Source: Vibrio hepatarius (GTDB taxonomy: Bacteria > Pseudomonadota > Gammaproteobacteria > Enterobacterales > Vibrionaceae). From it: DNA of 44,159 nt. The stretch spans positions 151,804 to 195,962 of the forward strand of contig NZ_JAHKPM010000017.1 of NCBI RefSeq assembly GCF_018860525.1. Reading direction: 5' to 3'. The notes beneath the pieces were generated by a model. The model saw nothing but the letters and a program-made list of their open reading frames with translations, did not search any database and was not told where the DNA came from. Below are positions 24,466 through 32,142 of this stretch, piece by piece. A program made the translations under genes and the position numbers. Position 1 is the first letter of the stretch; each line of letters starts with the position of its first letter.

Positions 24466-25575
24466 TTAAGCACTCTCCTTGGTCAAAAATGCAGGAACAG
24501 AACTTGCGTTTTCTTGCTTGGGTTGGTTCTTAGGTGTGAACTCATTTTGTTGCGCTTTACGTGACTCAACTCTAAATGGTGACTCAGGTTTTGATTTCAC
24601 TTTATCAGATTTACTTTTTAGTCCAGTTGCGATTACTGTTACCTCAATCTTTTTCTGCATATCAAGATCAAATGAATTACCAACCTTGATGGTTGCGTTT
24701 TCTGATGTGATTTTTCGAAGTTCAGCGCCAATAATGTTTAGTTCTTCTAGCTGAAGATCCATTCCGCTAACAATAGATACTATCAATCCTTCAGCGTTGC
24801 TTATATCGATATCGTCAAGAAGTGGGCAAGTCGTTGCCTGAAGAACAGCTTGTATAGCTCGGTCATCTTCGGCCTCACCTATACCTTGACCTTGACCCAT
24901 GATGGCAAGTCCCTTAGAACCCATAACGGTTTTTACGTCGGCAAAATCGACGTTAATCATTCCGTCCTTTAAGATAAGATCACTTATGCCACTTACTGCC
25001 GTATAAAGAACCTCATTTACGGCATCGAATGCATGAAGAAGGCTTATCGAATTATCTAGTTTTTCTAAAAGCTTTTGATTCGGAATTACTACGATTGAGT
25101 CAACGAATTGTTTTAGTTCATCGATGCCTTGAAGTGCATAAGACATCCTTTGATTTCCTTCGAAGCTAAATGGCTTAGTAACGACAGCTACTGTAAGAAT
25201 TCCTTGTTCTTTTGCTGCGCGTGCAATAACAGGCGCAGCCCCAGTGCCAGTGCCTCCTCCAAGCCCAGCCGCTACAAATATTATGTCAGCTCCTTTTACT
25301 ACCTCTGAAATCTCCACAATACTTTCTTCAGCAGCTTCACGACCTACTTCAGGTTTTGAGCCTGCGCCAAGGCCTTGGGTTAATTCTTTACCAATATGGA
25401 TTACGTGATCTGGTAAGCAACCAGATACGCTTCTTAAGGATTGAGCGTCTGTGTTAACGCAGTAAAGCTCTGCATCTTCAAACTCACGTTTAATTATATG
25501 ACCAATAGCGTTGGTTCCGCCGCCGCCTACACCGAAAACTTTGATCACTGGATTTTCTATAATGTTATGTTCCAT
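24466..25575 (-). CDS. ftsZ: FtsZ-family cell-division GTPase, element-borne paralogue
   Basis: The 369-residue protein is a full-length bacterial FtsZ (E. coli 383). The nucleotide-binding glycine loops are intact: VGGGGTNA (17-23 region), the tubulin signature GGGTGTGAAP (106-115) and the T7 catalytic loop NVDFADV with Asn208, Asp210 and Asp213. A short variable linker leads to a C-terminal tail, VPAFLTKESA, close to the E. coli FtsZ tail that binds FtsA and ZipA. It should therefore hydrolyse GTP, polymerise and join or interfere with the host Z ring. It lies 17 nt downstream of the lytic transglycosylase gene, presumably in one operon. No ftsA or ftsQ neighbours are present, so this is not the chromosomal locus. 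Confidence 0.95.
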   Translation of the reverse strand: MEHNIIENPVIKVFGVGGGGTNAIGHIIKREFEDAELYCVNTDAQSLRSVSGCLPDHVIHIGKELTQGLGAGSKPEVGREAAEESIVEISEVVKGADIIFVAAGLGGGTGTGAAPVIARAAKEQGILTVAVVTKPFSFEGNQRMSYALQGIDELKQFVDSIVVIPNQKLLEKLDNSISLLHAFDAVNEVLYTAVSGISDLILKDGMINVDFADVKTVMGSKGLAIMGQGQGIGEAEDDRAIQAVLQATTCPLLDDIDISNAEGLIVSIVSGMDLQLEELNIIGAELRKITSENATIKVGNSFDLDMQKKIEVTVIATGLKSKSDKVKSKPESPFRVESRKAQQNEFTPKNQPKQENASSVPAFLTKESA

Positions 25576-25592
25576 TTTTTATTCCAATTTTT

Positions 25593-26153
25593 TTAAATTT
25601 TAATTCTGCATTTGTTTATCTGGACTCTGTACTTGTTTGCCAATTTATGAACACCTTTTGATTTATCCATTAGCCACTTTTTTTTCAAGTACGTTTTCTT
25701 TTTATATCCGCCTATACCGTCATGGTAAGCTAAGTAAAAGCTTCCAGCGTCGTATGGATTGTGACCAATTGATTTGATGGAGTTACTGAAATACCAACCA
25801 ATAAAGTCTGTTGAGTCGTAAAATGAACCTCTATTTGCTCCGTGGTTTTTTGTGTCTTTTTTGTAGTCATTAAAGGTTCCAGTAAGTGCTTGGGCATAGC
25901 CATAAGCTGTACTTGTTTTGGCTGATGCATCTCCATTAAAAGATGATTCGTGTTTAATAACAGAAAGCTGTACAGAAATGGGAACTCCCCATTTTTTCCA
26001 AGCCCTATAGCTGGCCTTCATCCAGTCTTTGTTTTCAGTTAACATTTTGCATGCATCATCAGAATGATTAGTGTTAATACTTTCTAAAGATGAGCACCCT
26101 GTAAGAGACAATAAAAGTAGAGCTGATGCTGCTTTTAGCTTTTTACGAATCAT
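25593..26153 (-). CDS. Lipoprotein lytic transglycosylase (SLT-like)
   Basis: A lipobox LLLSLTGC places the lipidated Cys at residue 20. The following domain has the SLT pattern: VIKHESSFNGDA with catalytic Glu69, AYGYAQALTGTF, then FYLAYHDGIGGY. The 186-residue size is typical of the small transglycosylases in conjugation systems, which open peptidoglycan for the secretion channel. It is transcribed ahead of ftsZ with a 17-nt gap. Its start has no Shine-Dalgarno. The role could be channel assembly or, together with FtsZ, division-site remodelling. Confidence 0.8.
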   Translation of the reverse strand: MIRKKLKAASALLLLSLTGCSSLESINTNHSDDACKMLTENKDWMKASYRAWKKWGVPISVQLSVIKHESSFNGDASAKTSTAYGYAQALTGTFNDYKKDTKNHGANRGSFYDSTDFIGWYFSNSIKSIGHNPYDAGSFYLAYHDGIGGYKKKTYLKKKWLMDKSKGVHKLANKYRVQINKCRIKI

Positions 26154-26225
26154 TGAGCAAATCTTTTTCGAAAAAAGTAGTAAAAAAAAACCTGCAATGG
26201 AAGGGGGTTTGGTGATAAAAGTTTT

Positions 26226-26247
26226 AAAAAACCCTCGCTAGGAGGGC
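26226..26247 (-). terminator. Minus-strand terminator after the 183-aa gene
   Basis: On the minus strand CCCTC and GAGGG pair around CTAGC, followed by a T run (A tract at 26226-26231). It separates the 183-residue gene from the transglycosylase-ftsZ pair. Confidence 0.7.
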
Positions 26248-26258
26248 TTGTTGCTTAA

Positions 26259-26810
26259 TTAGTGCATTAATCTTCTGGGATTAACTTGTTCAGCGTATTT
26301 GGGATCAAGGCTTTCTGGTTTGTTTTGGTGTTTTTGTAAATGTTGGTTTTTCATTTTTATTTGTTTATCTAATGAGTTACTTGCATCATCCAAAGACTTT
26401 GTGTTTTTCATTGAAGTTTCTGATGCAGAGTATAACATTGCATTAGTTAACTCTGCCTTAAGATCATTAGGGTGGGTGATCTTCATTTCATTTGAAACGG
26501 ATATATTGTCACCCCAAATTTCACTACCATCGATTCTTGTCATGGTGATGAGGTTGGCATTAGTCATAAGGTAGTCAGTTGAAAGTTCAAAATCGACGAT
26601 TTCAGGAGAGTGAGGCATAGTCATACTACCTTGAATTAACCTTTGATTATTTTCAATTGATACCTTCACATGATCTGGTTGCTTAAATTGGACATCAAAC
26701 TCACCTAATTTTTCAAATAGATCTTTTAGTTTAGGGCTAAGGTTAAAAACCTCTTCATGGTCGATTGGAGTAAATCCGAGATTTTGATTAGAGTTGTTAT
26801 TGGGAATCAT
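26259..26810 (-). CDS. Hypothetical protein, 183 aa
   Basis: I do not recognise this protein. It is soluble and Asn/Gln/Lys-rich with no cysteine, signal peptide or membrane segment. The centre (about 45-110) looks beta-rich, and the C-terminal 50 residues are a Lys/Gln/Asn-rich helical tail (KQIKMKNQHLQKHQNK). It is a single gene diverging from 26859 across 48 bp and ends at its own terminator. Confidence 0.55.
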   Translation of the reverse strand: MIPNNNSNQNLGFTPIDHEEVFNLSPKLKDLFEKLGEFDVQFKQPDHVKVSIENNQRLIQGSMTMPHSPEIVDFELSTDYLMTNANLITMTRIDGSEIWGDNISVSNEMKITHPNDLKAELTNAMLYSASETSMKNTKSLDDASNSLDKQIKMKNQHLQKHQNKPESLDPKYAEQVNPRRLMH

Positions 26811-26858
26811 TTTTGTATTTTTATTAAATTATAGAACATTAAACCATTAATAACATTC

Positions 26859-27263
26859 ATGAGATTATTTAAAAAGATAAGTAAAAAAAGAATATTGCCT
26901 AAGAAGTATTCTGTTCACGTAAGGGTAGTTGTAGCTTTAGTTGTTTTGGGTATATCAGCCTCATCTGTTAAACAGTTTTTTATAGATGATTCTTTGCTTT
27001 TAAACCATGTTGATTTGGAGTCAGGAATAACTTGTAAGATTTCTTCAGAGTCAGGCGTTGGTTTAGCTAACTGCGAGAAGAACCCATCACTTGGTTTAAA
27101 CCTTAGAGAGGTTGATCTTCAGTCAAAAAAATGGGAGTACTCTTTGGGTGGTGGCGATTGGGTTGAAGTTGAAAGAGAAGGGTTTTCCATGGGTTTAAAG
27201 ATAAAAGTTAGAAGCAATATTTTTAACAATATTGTTGTGAGTGAAATTAATTACGAAAAGTAA
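26859..27263 (+). CDS. Small single-pass membrane protein, 134 aa
   Basis: I do not recognise this protein. A very basic N-terminus (MRLFKKISKKRILPKK) precedes one membrane segment (about 22-40), and the remaining 90 residues would be periplasmic with two cysteines (CKISSESGVGLANC) that could form a loop disulfide. Its stop codon is the first of five in-frame TAA codons made by a hexanucleotide repeat. No Shine-Dalgarno precedes the ATG. Confidence 0.55.
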   Translation: MRLFKKISKKRILPKKYSVHVRVVVALVVLGISASSVKQFFIDDSLLLNHVDLESGITCKISSESGVGLANCEKNPSLGLNLREVDLQSKKWEYSLGGGDWVEVEREGFSMGLKIKVRSNIFNNIVVSEINYEK

Positions 27264-27288
27264 AAGTAAAAGTAAAAGTAAAAGTAAT
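27256..27288 (+). repeat. AAGTAA hexanucleotide tandem repeat over a stop codon
   Basis: Five perfect tandem copies of AAGTAA begin at the stop of the 134-residue gene, so the frame meets five consecutive alternating Lys and stop codons. Loss or gain of copies would not change the protein. Confidence 0.9.
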
Positions 27289-27372
27289 CATTGACTTAAA
27301 GGTGGGGTAGTGGTAGATTTTTCTTCGAGAGATAGGGATCACTACTCCATAAGTTTGATAGAGATTTCTTGT

Positions 27373-27606
27373 ATGAAAAATGTATTTAAAAATATCCTTG
27401 CTGGAACTATTGCGCTATTTCTGGCTACTCCTCTAATGATTCTTTTCGATATCTCGATTAACGGTGTTTTTAACCCCGAGTACGGAATCTGGTCACGTTC
27501 ATTCCTTAATGGTGAGATTGCAGTTATCTCCTCGCTAGTTTTTTTTCTCCTTTCAATTTTTACAACGATGATTGGTCACGAGAAGATTATGAAGCTTTCT
27601 TCTTAA
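27373..27606 (+). CDS. Small two-pass membrane protein, 77 aa
   Basis: The frame is open from GTG 27310, but the ATG at 27373 is preferred because it starts right before the first membrane segment and is preceded by AGAG. Two hydrophobic segments (about 9-28 and 50-70) suggest a hairpin membrane protein. I recognise no family. Confidence 0.45.
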   Translation: MKNVFKNILAGTIALFLATPLMILFDISINGVFNPEYGIWSRSFLNGEIAVISSLVFFLLSIFTTMIGHEKIMKLSS

Positions 27607-27647
27607 TGCTTGATGAACCGATTAGAACTGGTTACTTTTAATGGAAA

Positions 27648-28880
27648 ATGATTCAGTTTTCCTCTAACACAAGCGTAACTAGCGACTTAATCAAGGATGG
27701 GGTTGCTATTACTAGCTTTGACTCGCTGTGCCTAAGTGAGTTGATAGACGCTGTAGGTGATTTACCTAGCCAGACTGCCTCACAAATTTATAGTGGGGCA
27801 TTCATCCCAGAATATTCTCCAGTCTCAGAATACGCCAAGTACTACTTCAACGAAGATAACCCTGCTAAAACAGATTTCTCCATTACGTCACCACTAGGTG
27901 ATAAGGTAAGTGTGGGCGCAATTTACTTCCTATTTAACACATCCACCATTGAGGTTAATGCCCTATCTTTGGTCGGCAAAGATATTTATGTACCTTGTGG
28001 TAAAGTCCTGTTTGTGAATATTGGTTTAATTGGATTAAATGTAGATTTCACCAATAATGACTCAAATGGTTTACTTCAAGGTGTAATACACTCCGAGCTG
28101 GATGGTTTGTCATTTTTTGAAAACAACAATCGACCGCTTAAGGTCACAAATAGATATTGTTCATCCACCAGCAAAAATAGTGGGTTGGGTGAGTTTGACT
28201 TCGAAAAGTTTTGCTTAAAGGGGTATTCGGAGTCGAGAGTAAGTAGTGAGATTGTCGACAGTTTGTTGTCACTGGTTAAGGGTGAGCACTTTTTGGGTGT
28301 TGAACAATCTGAGCTTGATTCCTATAAAGGGTACTCCAAGAGGTTTATTAGCAAACATTCAATGTATAGACCGACCAAAATAAAAGACTCATACATTAAG
28401 TTAGTGCGAACCCTTAAGGAATCGTTTAAGCAAACACTTGACTCATACCCGAACCCAAAGGGGGATAATCTCTCTGTGTTTTTTGCTCCGAGGAGTCATT
28501 ATATGGATTTACATGCCGACTGCTCAGACGGATCACCTATAATTAGCATGATCTATTTAAGTGATGATGAGTTTTTGGATTGTGATGGTGGACAAGTTAG
28601 TTTAAATACTGTTTTGCCGAACCCTGTAAGTGGTTCCATGGAAAAGGACACTTGCGAGGCGGTTTTTAATCCATCTCATGGGTTAATTGTTCACATCAAC
28701 AATTCAAACATACGTTTTGCGCATCAGGTTCATGAGGTTCTTTCGGATAAGTTTAGGTACTCAGTTATTGTAAACTTATCTATGCTTACTAACCCTGATT
28801 GGGATTATGAATTCAATGAGGTAGCGGGTAAGTTTGAGGAGGGTGTAGTTGTGTTGGGAGAACCTTCATTACAAAATTAA
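27648..28880 (+). CDS. 2-oxoglutarate/Fe(II) oxygenase, prolyl-4-hydroxylase-like
   Basis: The C-terminal third of this 410-residue protein has the facial triad of a 2OG-Fe(II) dioxygenase: H-x-D in MDLHADCSD (about residue 289-291), a distal His in FAHQVHEV (about 355-360) and the 2OG-binding Arg in KFRYSVIV, with the double-stranded beta-helix strands around them. The N-terminal 200 residues look like a separate degenerate cupin-like domain, possibly substrate-binding. It would hydroxylate a protein or small molecule using 2-oxoglutarate and oxygen; the substrate is unknown. It is cargo, not a known transfer function. A bidirectional terminator follows. Confidence 0.7.
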   Translation: MIQFSSNTSVTSDLIKDGVAITSFDSLCLSELIDAVGDLPSQTASQIYSGAFIPEYSPVSEYAKYYFNEDNPAKTDFSITSPLGDKVSVGAIYFLFNTSTIEVNALSLVGKDIYVPCGKVLFVNIGLIGLNVDFTNNDSNGLLQGVIHSELDGLSFFENNNRPLKVTNRYCSSTSKNSGLGEFDFEKFCLKGYSESRVSSEIVDSLLSLVKGEHFLGVEQSELDSYKGYSKRFISKHSMYRPTKIKDSYIKLVRTLKESFKQTLDSYPNPKGDNLSVFFAPRSHYMDLHADCSDGSPIISMIYLSDDEFLDCDGGQVSLNTVLPNPVSGSMEKDTCEAVFNPSHGLIVHINNSNIRFAHQVHEVLSDKFRYSVIVNLSMLTNPDWDYEFNEVAGKFEEGVVVLGEPSLQN

Positions 28881-28916
28881 TAACAGCCACCAGCGATTTA
28901 CTGATTGTTTAATTTT

Positions 28917-28944
28917 AAGGGCTAACATTAATTTGTTAGCCCTT
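28917..28944. terminator. Bidirectional terminator between convergent genes
   Basis: AAGGGCTAAC pairs perfectly with GTTAGCCCTT around ATTAATTT, between the oxygenase gene and the minus-strand gene ending at 28951. Confidence 0.75.
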
Positions 28945-28950
28945 ATCTTT

Positions 28951-29175
28951 TTACCAACCAGTTGGGTTTTCTACGTCTAAATTCCAATAGTACTTAGCGC
29001 AAGATTTCACTTCCCAGCTTGAATTTTCATCAACACTAAGTCCGAAAGCTGCTTGGCACCAGCCGCTTGCAAAAAAATCAACAGTCGCATACGTCATGCC
29101 AGCTACAACAATCAGTATAACAACTACATTAATAAGTTTTGCAATTGGGTGCTTCTTGTTAGTGTTTGTTGTCAT
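28951..29175 (-). CDS. Small membrane protein, 74 aa
   Basis: The open frame begins at 29364, but the ATG at 29175 has a good Shine-Dalgarno (AGAGAG) and begins just before a membrane segment (about residues 13-33), so I prefer it. The remaining 40 residues carry two cysteines. I recognise no family. Confidence 0.55.
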   Translation of the reverse strand: MTTNTNKKHPIAKLINVVVILIVVAGMTYATVDFFASGWCQAAFGLSVDENSSWEVKSCAKYYWNLDVENPTGW

Positions 29176-29454
29176 TTTATATCTCTCTATTCGGTAAGTG
29201 TGCTGCCGTTTCTTTATGTCATTATCATGCCATTGCGCTAACCCTAATGCAATAACTTTTTCTGTATTTTCAATAAAAATAGTAGGATGGGTGAAATTAA
29301 TCGGAACCCATACATCACCACCAGAGATAGTAAGATAAAGACAAGTGGCCTCACCCAAGCCCACAACGCCAAAGAATTAACCTTTATTTATTCAAGAATG
29401 ATACTTTGTTTGTTTTATTTATATTTTGTACAATTAATTAAACCATTAAAAAAT

Positions 29455-29883
29455 ATGAATAAATTAACTTTGGCTGCACTGGTAGTTGCGGCGTCAATGC
29501 CATTCTATGCAACGGCAAACTACACAATTAACAAAGATTCTTTCTACTCATTGGATGTAAATAACATTAAAAACGGCACAGCTAGTAAGGTGGGTGGCTT
29601 CGAAATTATTACGAACTCAGGACTATCTACCGCATCAGCTAGGTCAGTGTTCACAACAAGAACAAAGTCAAAAACTGCTTATCGTTTTCCTTCAGTTTCT
29701 GTAAGTTGTGCTGGAAATGAGGTGTTAACGGGTGGTGGTGGACATTGCTCATCTTATAGGGGGTGGATGTTTATGCCGATTAACCGACCTAGAGGAAATT
29801 CGTGGGTTGTTGCGTGCGACACACCAGAAGGGCAAATGGCAAGAGCAACGGTTTACGCCATCTGTATGAAGGTATCCAACTAG
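29455..29883 (+). CDS. Secreted Gly/Cys-rich protein, 142 aa, fibre-tip-like C-terminus
   Basis: The frame is open from 29287, but the ATG at 29455 gives a clean signal peptide (cut after ATA). The mature protein ends in a domain with the pattern SVSCAGNEVLTGGGGHCSS, GWMFMPINRPRGNSWVVACD and YAICMKVSN. Similar C-terminal modules with a C-x-G-x-x-V-x-GGG start and a final A-x-C strand occur in fibre and pilus-tip proteins; this is a pattern match only. It precedes two secreted collar-like proteins and may be a surface adhesin. A terminator follows. Confidence 0.55.
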   Translation: MNKLTLAALVVAASMPFYATANYTINKDSFYSLDVNNIKNGTASKVGGFEIITNSGLSTASARSVFTTRTKSKTAYRFPSVSVSCAGNEVLTGGGGHCSSYRGWMFMPINRPRGNSWVVACDTPEGQMARATVYAICMKVSN

Positions 29884-29893
29884 GAGAATTGTA

Positions 29894-29914
29894 AGAGCGG
29901 GAAAATCCCGCTCT
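29894..29914 (+). terminator. Terminator after the 142-aa secreted protein
   Basis: AGAGCGGGA pairs perfectly with TCCCGCTCT around AAA, 11 nt after the stop; the T tract that follows is weak. Confidence 0.7.
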
Positions 29915-29974
29915 GCTTCTGTCTCAAATTGCATCAAGAACTCTGATTAGCTGATAGCGACGAAGAGAGACACC

Positions 29975-30025
29975 AACCGATTTAAACTAGGTGATCAAAC
30001 CTAATCACCTAATTTAAATCGGTTT
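29975..30025. repeat. Long near-perfect inverted repeat (21-bp arms)
   Basis: The arms at 29975-29995 and 30004-30024 match at 20 of 21 positions with an 8-nt loop. The right arm overlaps the 3' end of the frameshifted minus-strand gene. There is no T run, so a simple intrinsic terminator is unlikely. Confidence 0.85.
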
Positions 30026-30294
30026 GGGTAGCATCAATTTGCGGGTTAAACGGGTTTTGAGCTACTGCTGTTAAGGATAACTCAGTGCCCTTGTTAATGG
30101 CTTCAACTAAGCTGAAGTTCGTGATTGTAGCTTGATACGTTTTTGCTACGCTGATACCAATTATCTTGTTCCCAGTAAATAAACAGTGTGTTAGGAGATA
30201 CCCAGACAACGGAAAGCCCGTCCTGAATATCTTCGCAGTCAAAAATAGGGACTTGGTTAACGAGTAACTTAAGTTGATTGACGTCTAAGCTCAT
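30009..30294 (-). pseudogene. Frameshifted small gene, about 95 codons
   Basis: From ATG 30294 (preceded by AAGAAAAG) one frame reads MSLDVNQLKLLVNQVPIFDC onward to LFIYWE. At about 30165-30175 the sense continues one base off, as GNKIIGISVAKTYQATITNF, and ends at 30009 (DATQTDLN). Joined, the two halves make a sensible protein of about 95 residues. It is a frameshift mutant, a sequencing error or, less likely, a programmed shift. I recognise no family. Confidence 0.5.
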
Positions 30295-30427
30295 CTTTTC
30301 TTATCCAGTGCTGGTGGCTTTAAGTGCGAGGTGTACCATTTACCGACTTAGTTTCTGATTTTTATATGAAAGTGAGCAATGAATTTTTTTTTACTACACT
30401 TAGATAAAACTCTAATTAATAAGGTAT

Positions 30428-30973
30428 ATGGTATTTAAATCTCGAAAGGTAGCGACCTTGGCGCTAGCCTTATCCGCAATATTAAGTCCCGCTGCGAATG
30501 CTGATTTTTACTCAATGGACGGTATGGATTACGGCAACGGAGTGATGACAACGACACAAGAGTACTCAGGGAGCAGAGCGTCAATCCCTACAAAAACAAT
30601 TGAAATTCAAACTGGAATCCCTTCTGGTGCGATAGTGCCTTTTTTAGGAAACTGCCCCAAAGGGAGTCGTGTGTTTAAAGAACTCGCAGGAAGGGTCGTT
30701 GTTGGCGCTGGGGAGCTTGATGACGGGACTTTAAGGCATAGGTATAAGTTAGGTGAAAATGGCGGCACACAGCTTCATAAGCTCACAATTGAAGAAATGC
30801 CTAAACATAGTCACGGTGTTCAAACTGAGCCTGACGGGAGCGGCGGAAGCGGCTCTGTAGCTACTGGGCCTCGTAAGCCTGTAAAAAATTGGCCGACTGA
30901 GCCTGCTGGTGGTGACGGATACCACGAGAACAGAATGCCATACATGGCAATGAACTGGTGCAAGTTCGACTAA
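30428..30973 (+). CDS. Secreted tail-collar-like protein A, 181 aa
   Basis: A signal peptide (cut after PAANA at 26) is followed by a domain with the order seen in phage tail-collar proteins: GIPSGAIVPFLGNCPKG, an AGRVVVGAG strand, LGENGGTQLHKLTIEEMPKH with the HxLTxxEMPxHxH core, a Gly-rich loop and the end RMPYMAMNWCKF. Collar domains are normally part of a tail fibre; here the domain is free and exported. It is a tandem paralogue of the next gene, 25 nt away. A good Shine-Dalgarno (AAGG, 4 nt) is present. A role as a surface or pilus-tip binding protein is inference. Confidence 0.65.
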   Translation: MVFKSRKVATLALALSAILSPAANADFYSMDGMDYGNGVMTTTQEYSGSRASIPTKTIEIQTGIPSGAIVPFLGNCPKGSRVFKELAGRVVVGAGELDDGTLRHRYKLGENGGTQLHKLTIEEMPKHSHGVQTEPDGSGGSGSVATGPRKPVKNWPTEPAGGDGYHENRMPYMAMNWCKFD

Positions 30974-30998
30974 TCCATCAAAATCGTAAATAGATAGA

Positions 30999-31526
30999 AT
31001 GAAAAAATTTAAAATTATGACGGTTGGTTTAGTGGTGGCTTTAGCTTCTGGAGCCGTTGCCAACCAAGGGGCGTCAGGGGTCAATGATCACGATCTAGGA
31101 ACCATGTTCGCTAGAGGTGGTTTTCAAATGAGTGTTGATTCGGTTAAACAGCCATTTGTGAAACTCGGCGGTGTGCCCTCTGGCAGCATATTTGCCTTTG
31201 AAGGGGCTTGTCCTGTTGGGAGTCTTCCTTTAGATATGGCAGGGAGAACAATTATAGGATCTGGTAGGTTGGATGACGGCACCCTAGATCATACCTATAG
31301 AATGGGTGAGAAAGGAGGCTATCAGCGCCACCAGCTTACTTTGAGTGAGTTTCCTAAGCATAACCATGGATTAAAGAGTGAACCTGATGGTACTGGCGGT
31401 AGTGGCTCGGTAAGGACTGGCCCAAGAAAACCCGTGAAGGTTGTTCAGGCTGACGGTGAAGGAGGCGGGGGATACCATGAGAACAGAATGCCATACATGG
31501 TACTTAATTGGTGTGTATTCAATTAA
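30999..31526 (+). CDS. Secreted tail-collar-like protein B, 175 aa
   Basis: This paralogue of the preceding protein shares its whole layout: signal peptide (cut near AVA-N at 21-22), GVPSGSIFAFEGACPVG, AGRTIIGSG, HQLTLSEFPKHNHG, the loop EPDGTGGSGSVRTGPRKPVK and the end ENRMPYMVLNWCVF. The two differ mostly in the N-terminal 50 residues and in a short Gly loop, as expected for duplication followed by divergence. No transposition or shufflon-type inverted repeats were seen around them. Confidence 0.65.
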   Translation: MKKFKIMTVGLVVALASGAVANQGASGVNDHDLGTMFARGGFQMSVDSVKQPFVKLGGVPSGSIFAFEGACPVGSLPLDMAGRTIIGSGRLDDGTLDHTYRMGEKGGYQRHQLTLSEFPKHNHGLKSEPDGTGGSGSVRTGPRKPVKVVQADGEGGGGYHENRMPYMVLNWCVFN

Positions 31527-31683
31527 TGGATTTATTGATACAGGAAAGGGCGCTCAATGAGAGTTCCATTTTTCTGCTCTCTCTGTTTGGTGTGGGGCGG
31601 TATGCCTTACCTCTCTATGACAACCATTACACCCATCGATAACATTAATGCATGTATTTTATGTTTTAATTATTAAAAACTTA

Positions 31684-31814
31684 TCTAAATAGCTAAATTT
31701 ATGCGAGATGCAATAAAATATAGCTATATAGGAAATAGATTTTAGTATGATTTATTTTCAAGATTCCTATATAGCTATAACCAGAGTCTAAGAGTAGAAA
31801 CTTAGCTATTTAGA
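31684..31814. promoter_or_regulatory. Nested inverted-repeat operator region of hipBA
   Basis: An outer pair (TCTAAATAGCTAA at 31684-31696 and TTAGCTATTTAGA at 31802-31814) encloses an inner pair (TATAGCTATATAGGAA at 31719-31734 and TTCCTATATAGCTATA at 31764-31779). All four sites share the core TAGCTA. They end 44 nt before hipB and are probably HipB sites that can form a repression loop. The 330-bp gap from 31527 to 31858 holds nothing else I can see. Confidence 0.65.
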
Positions 31815-31858
31815 CAAATTGAGTACTTAGGTGTATAGTTTAAAATATAAACAGCATA

Positions 31859-32128
31859 ATGGTTGAGATTGAAGTGAGCAGAGAGCGTATCGGTGAGCAA
31901 CTAGCAGCAGCTCGAAAAACAAAAAATATGACTCAGGCTGAGGCGGCAGAAAAAACAGGCATAGTCGCAACCACAATATCTAAGATTGAGAACGGTAGAT
32001 TTACAGGATCATTCAGGATTTTAGAGAGATATGCTGAATTCTTAGGGTTTGAATTCACCCTGACAGTAAAAGAGCATAGGTTTCCAAGTTGGGATGACCT
32101 AGATGACCTATTTAAAGATGACGACTAA
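31859..32128 (+). CDS. hipB: HipB-like helix-turn-helix antitoxin/repressor
   Basis: This 89-residue protein has an XRE/Cro-type HTH (about residues 9-62; LAAARKTKNMTQAEAAEKTG then TTISKIENGRF) and a short acidic C-terminus. HipB binds HipA and represses its own promoter. The hipA start lies 14 nt downstream. The inverted repeats upstream are its expected operators. No good Shine-Dalgarno is present. Confidence 0.85.
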   Translation: MVEIEVSRERIGEQLAAARKTKNMTQAEAAEKTGIVATTISKIENGRFTGSFRILERYAEFLGFEFTLTVKEHRFPSWDDLDDLFKDDD

Positions 32129-32142
32129 TTAAAATTAATGAT

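Noticed and set aside
24466..25575. TubZ-type plasmid partition system
   Set aside because: The protein is a canonical FtsZ with the FtsA/ZipA-binding tail, and no TubR-like gene or centromere repeats lie next to it.
29975..30025. Integron attC site
   Set aside because: The hairpin arms lack the conserved RYYYAAC and GTTRRRY core sites, and no integron integrase is present.
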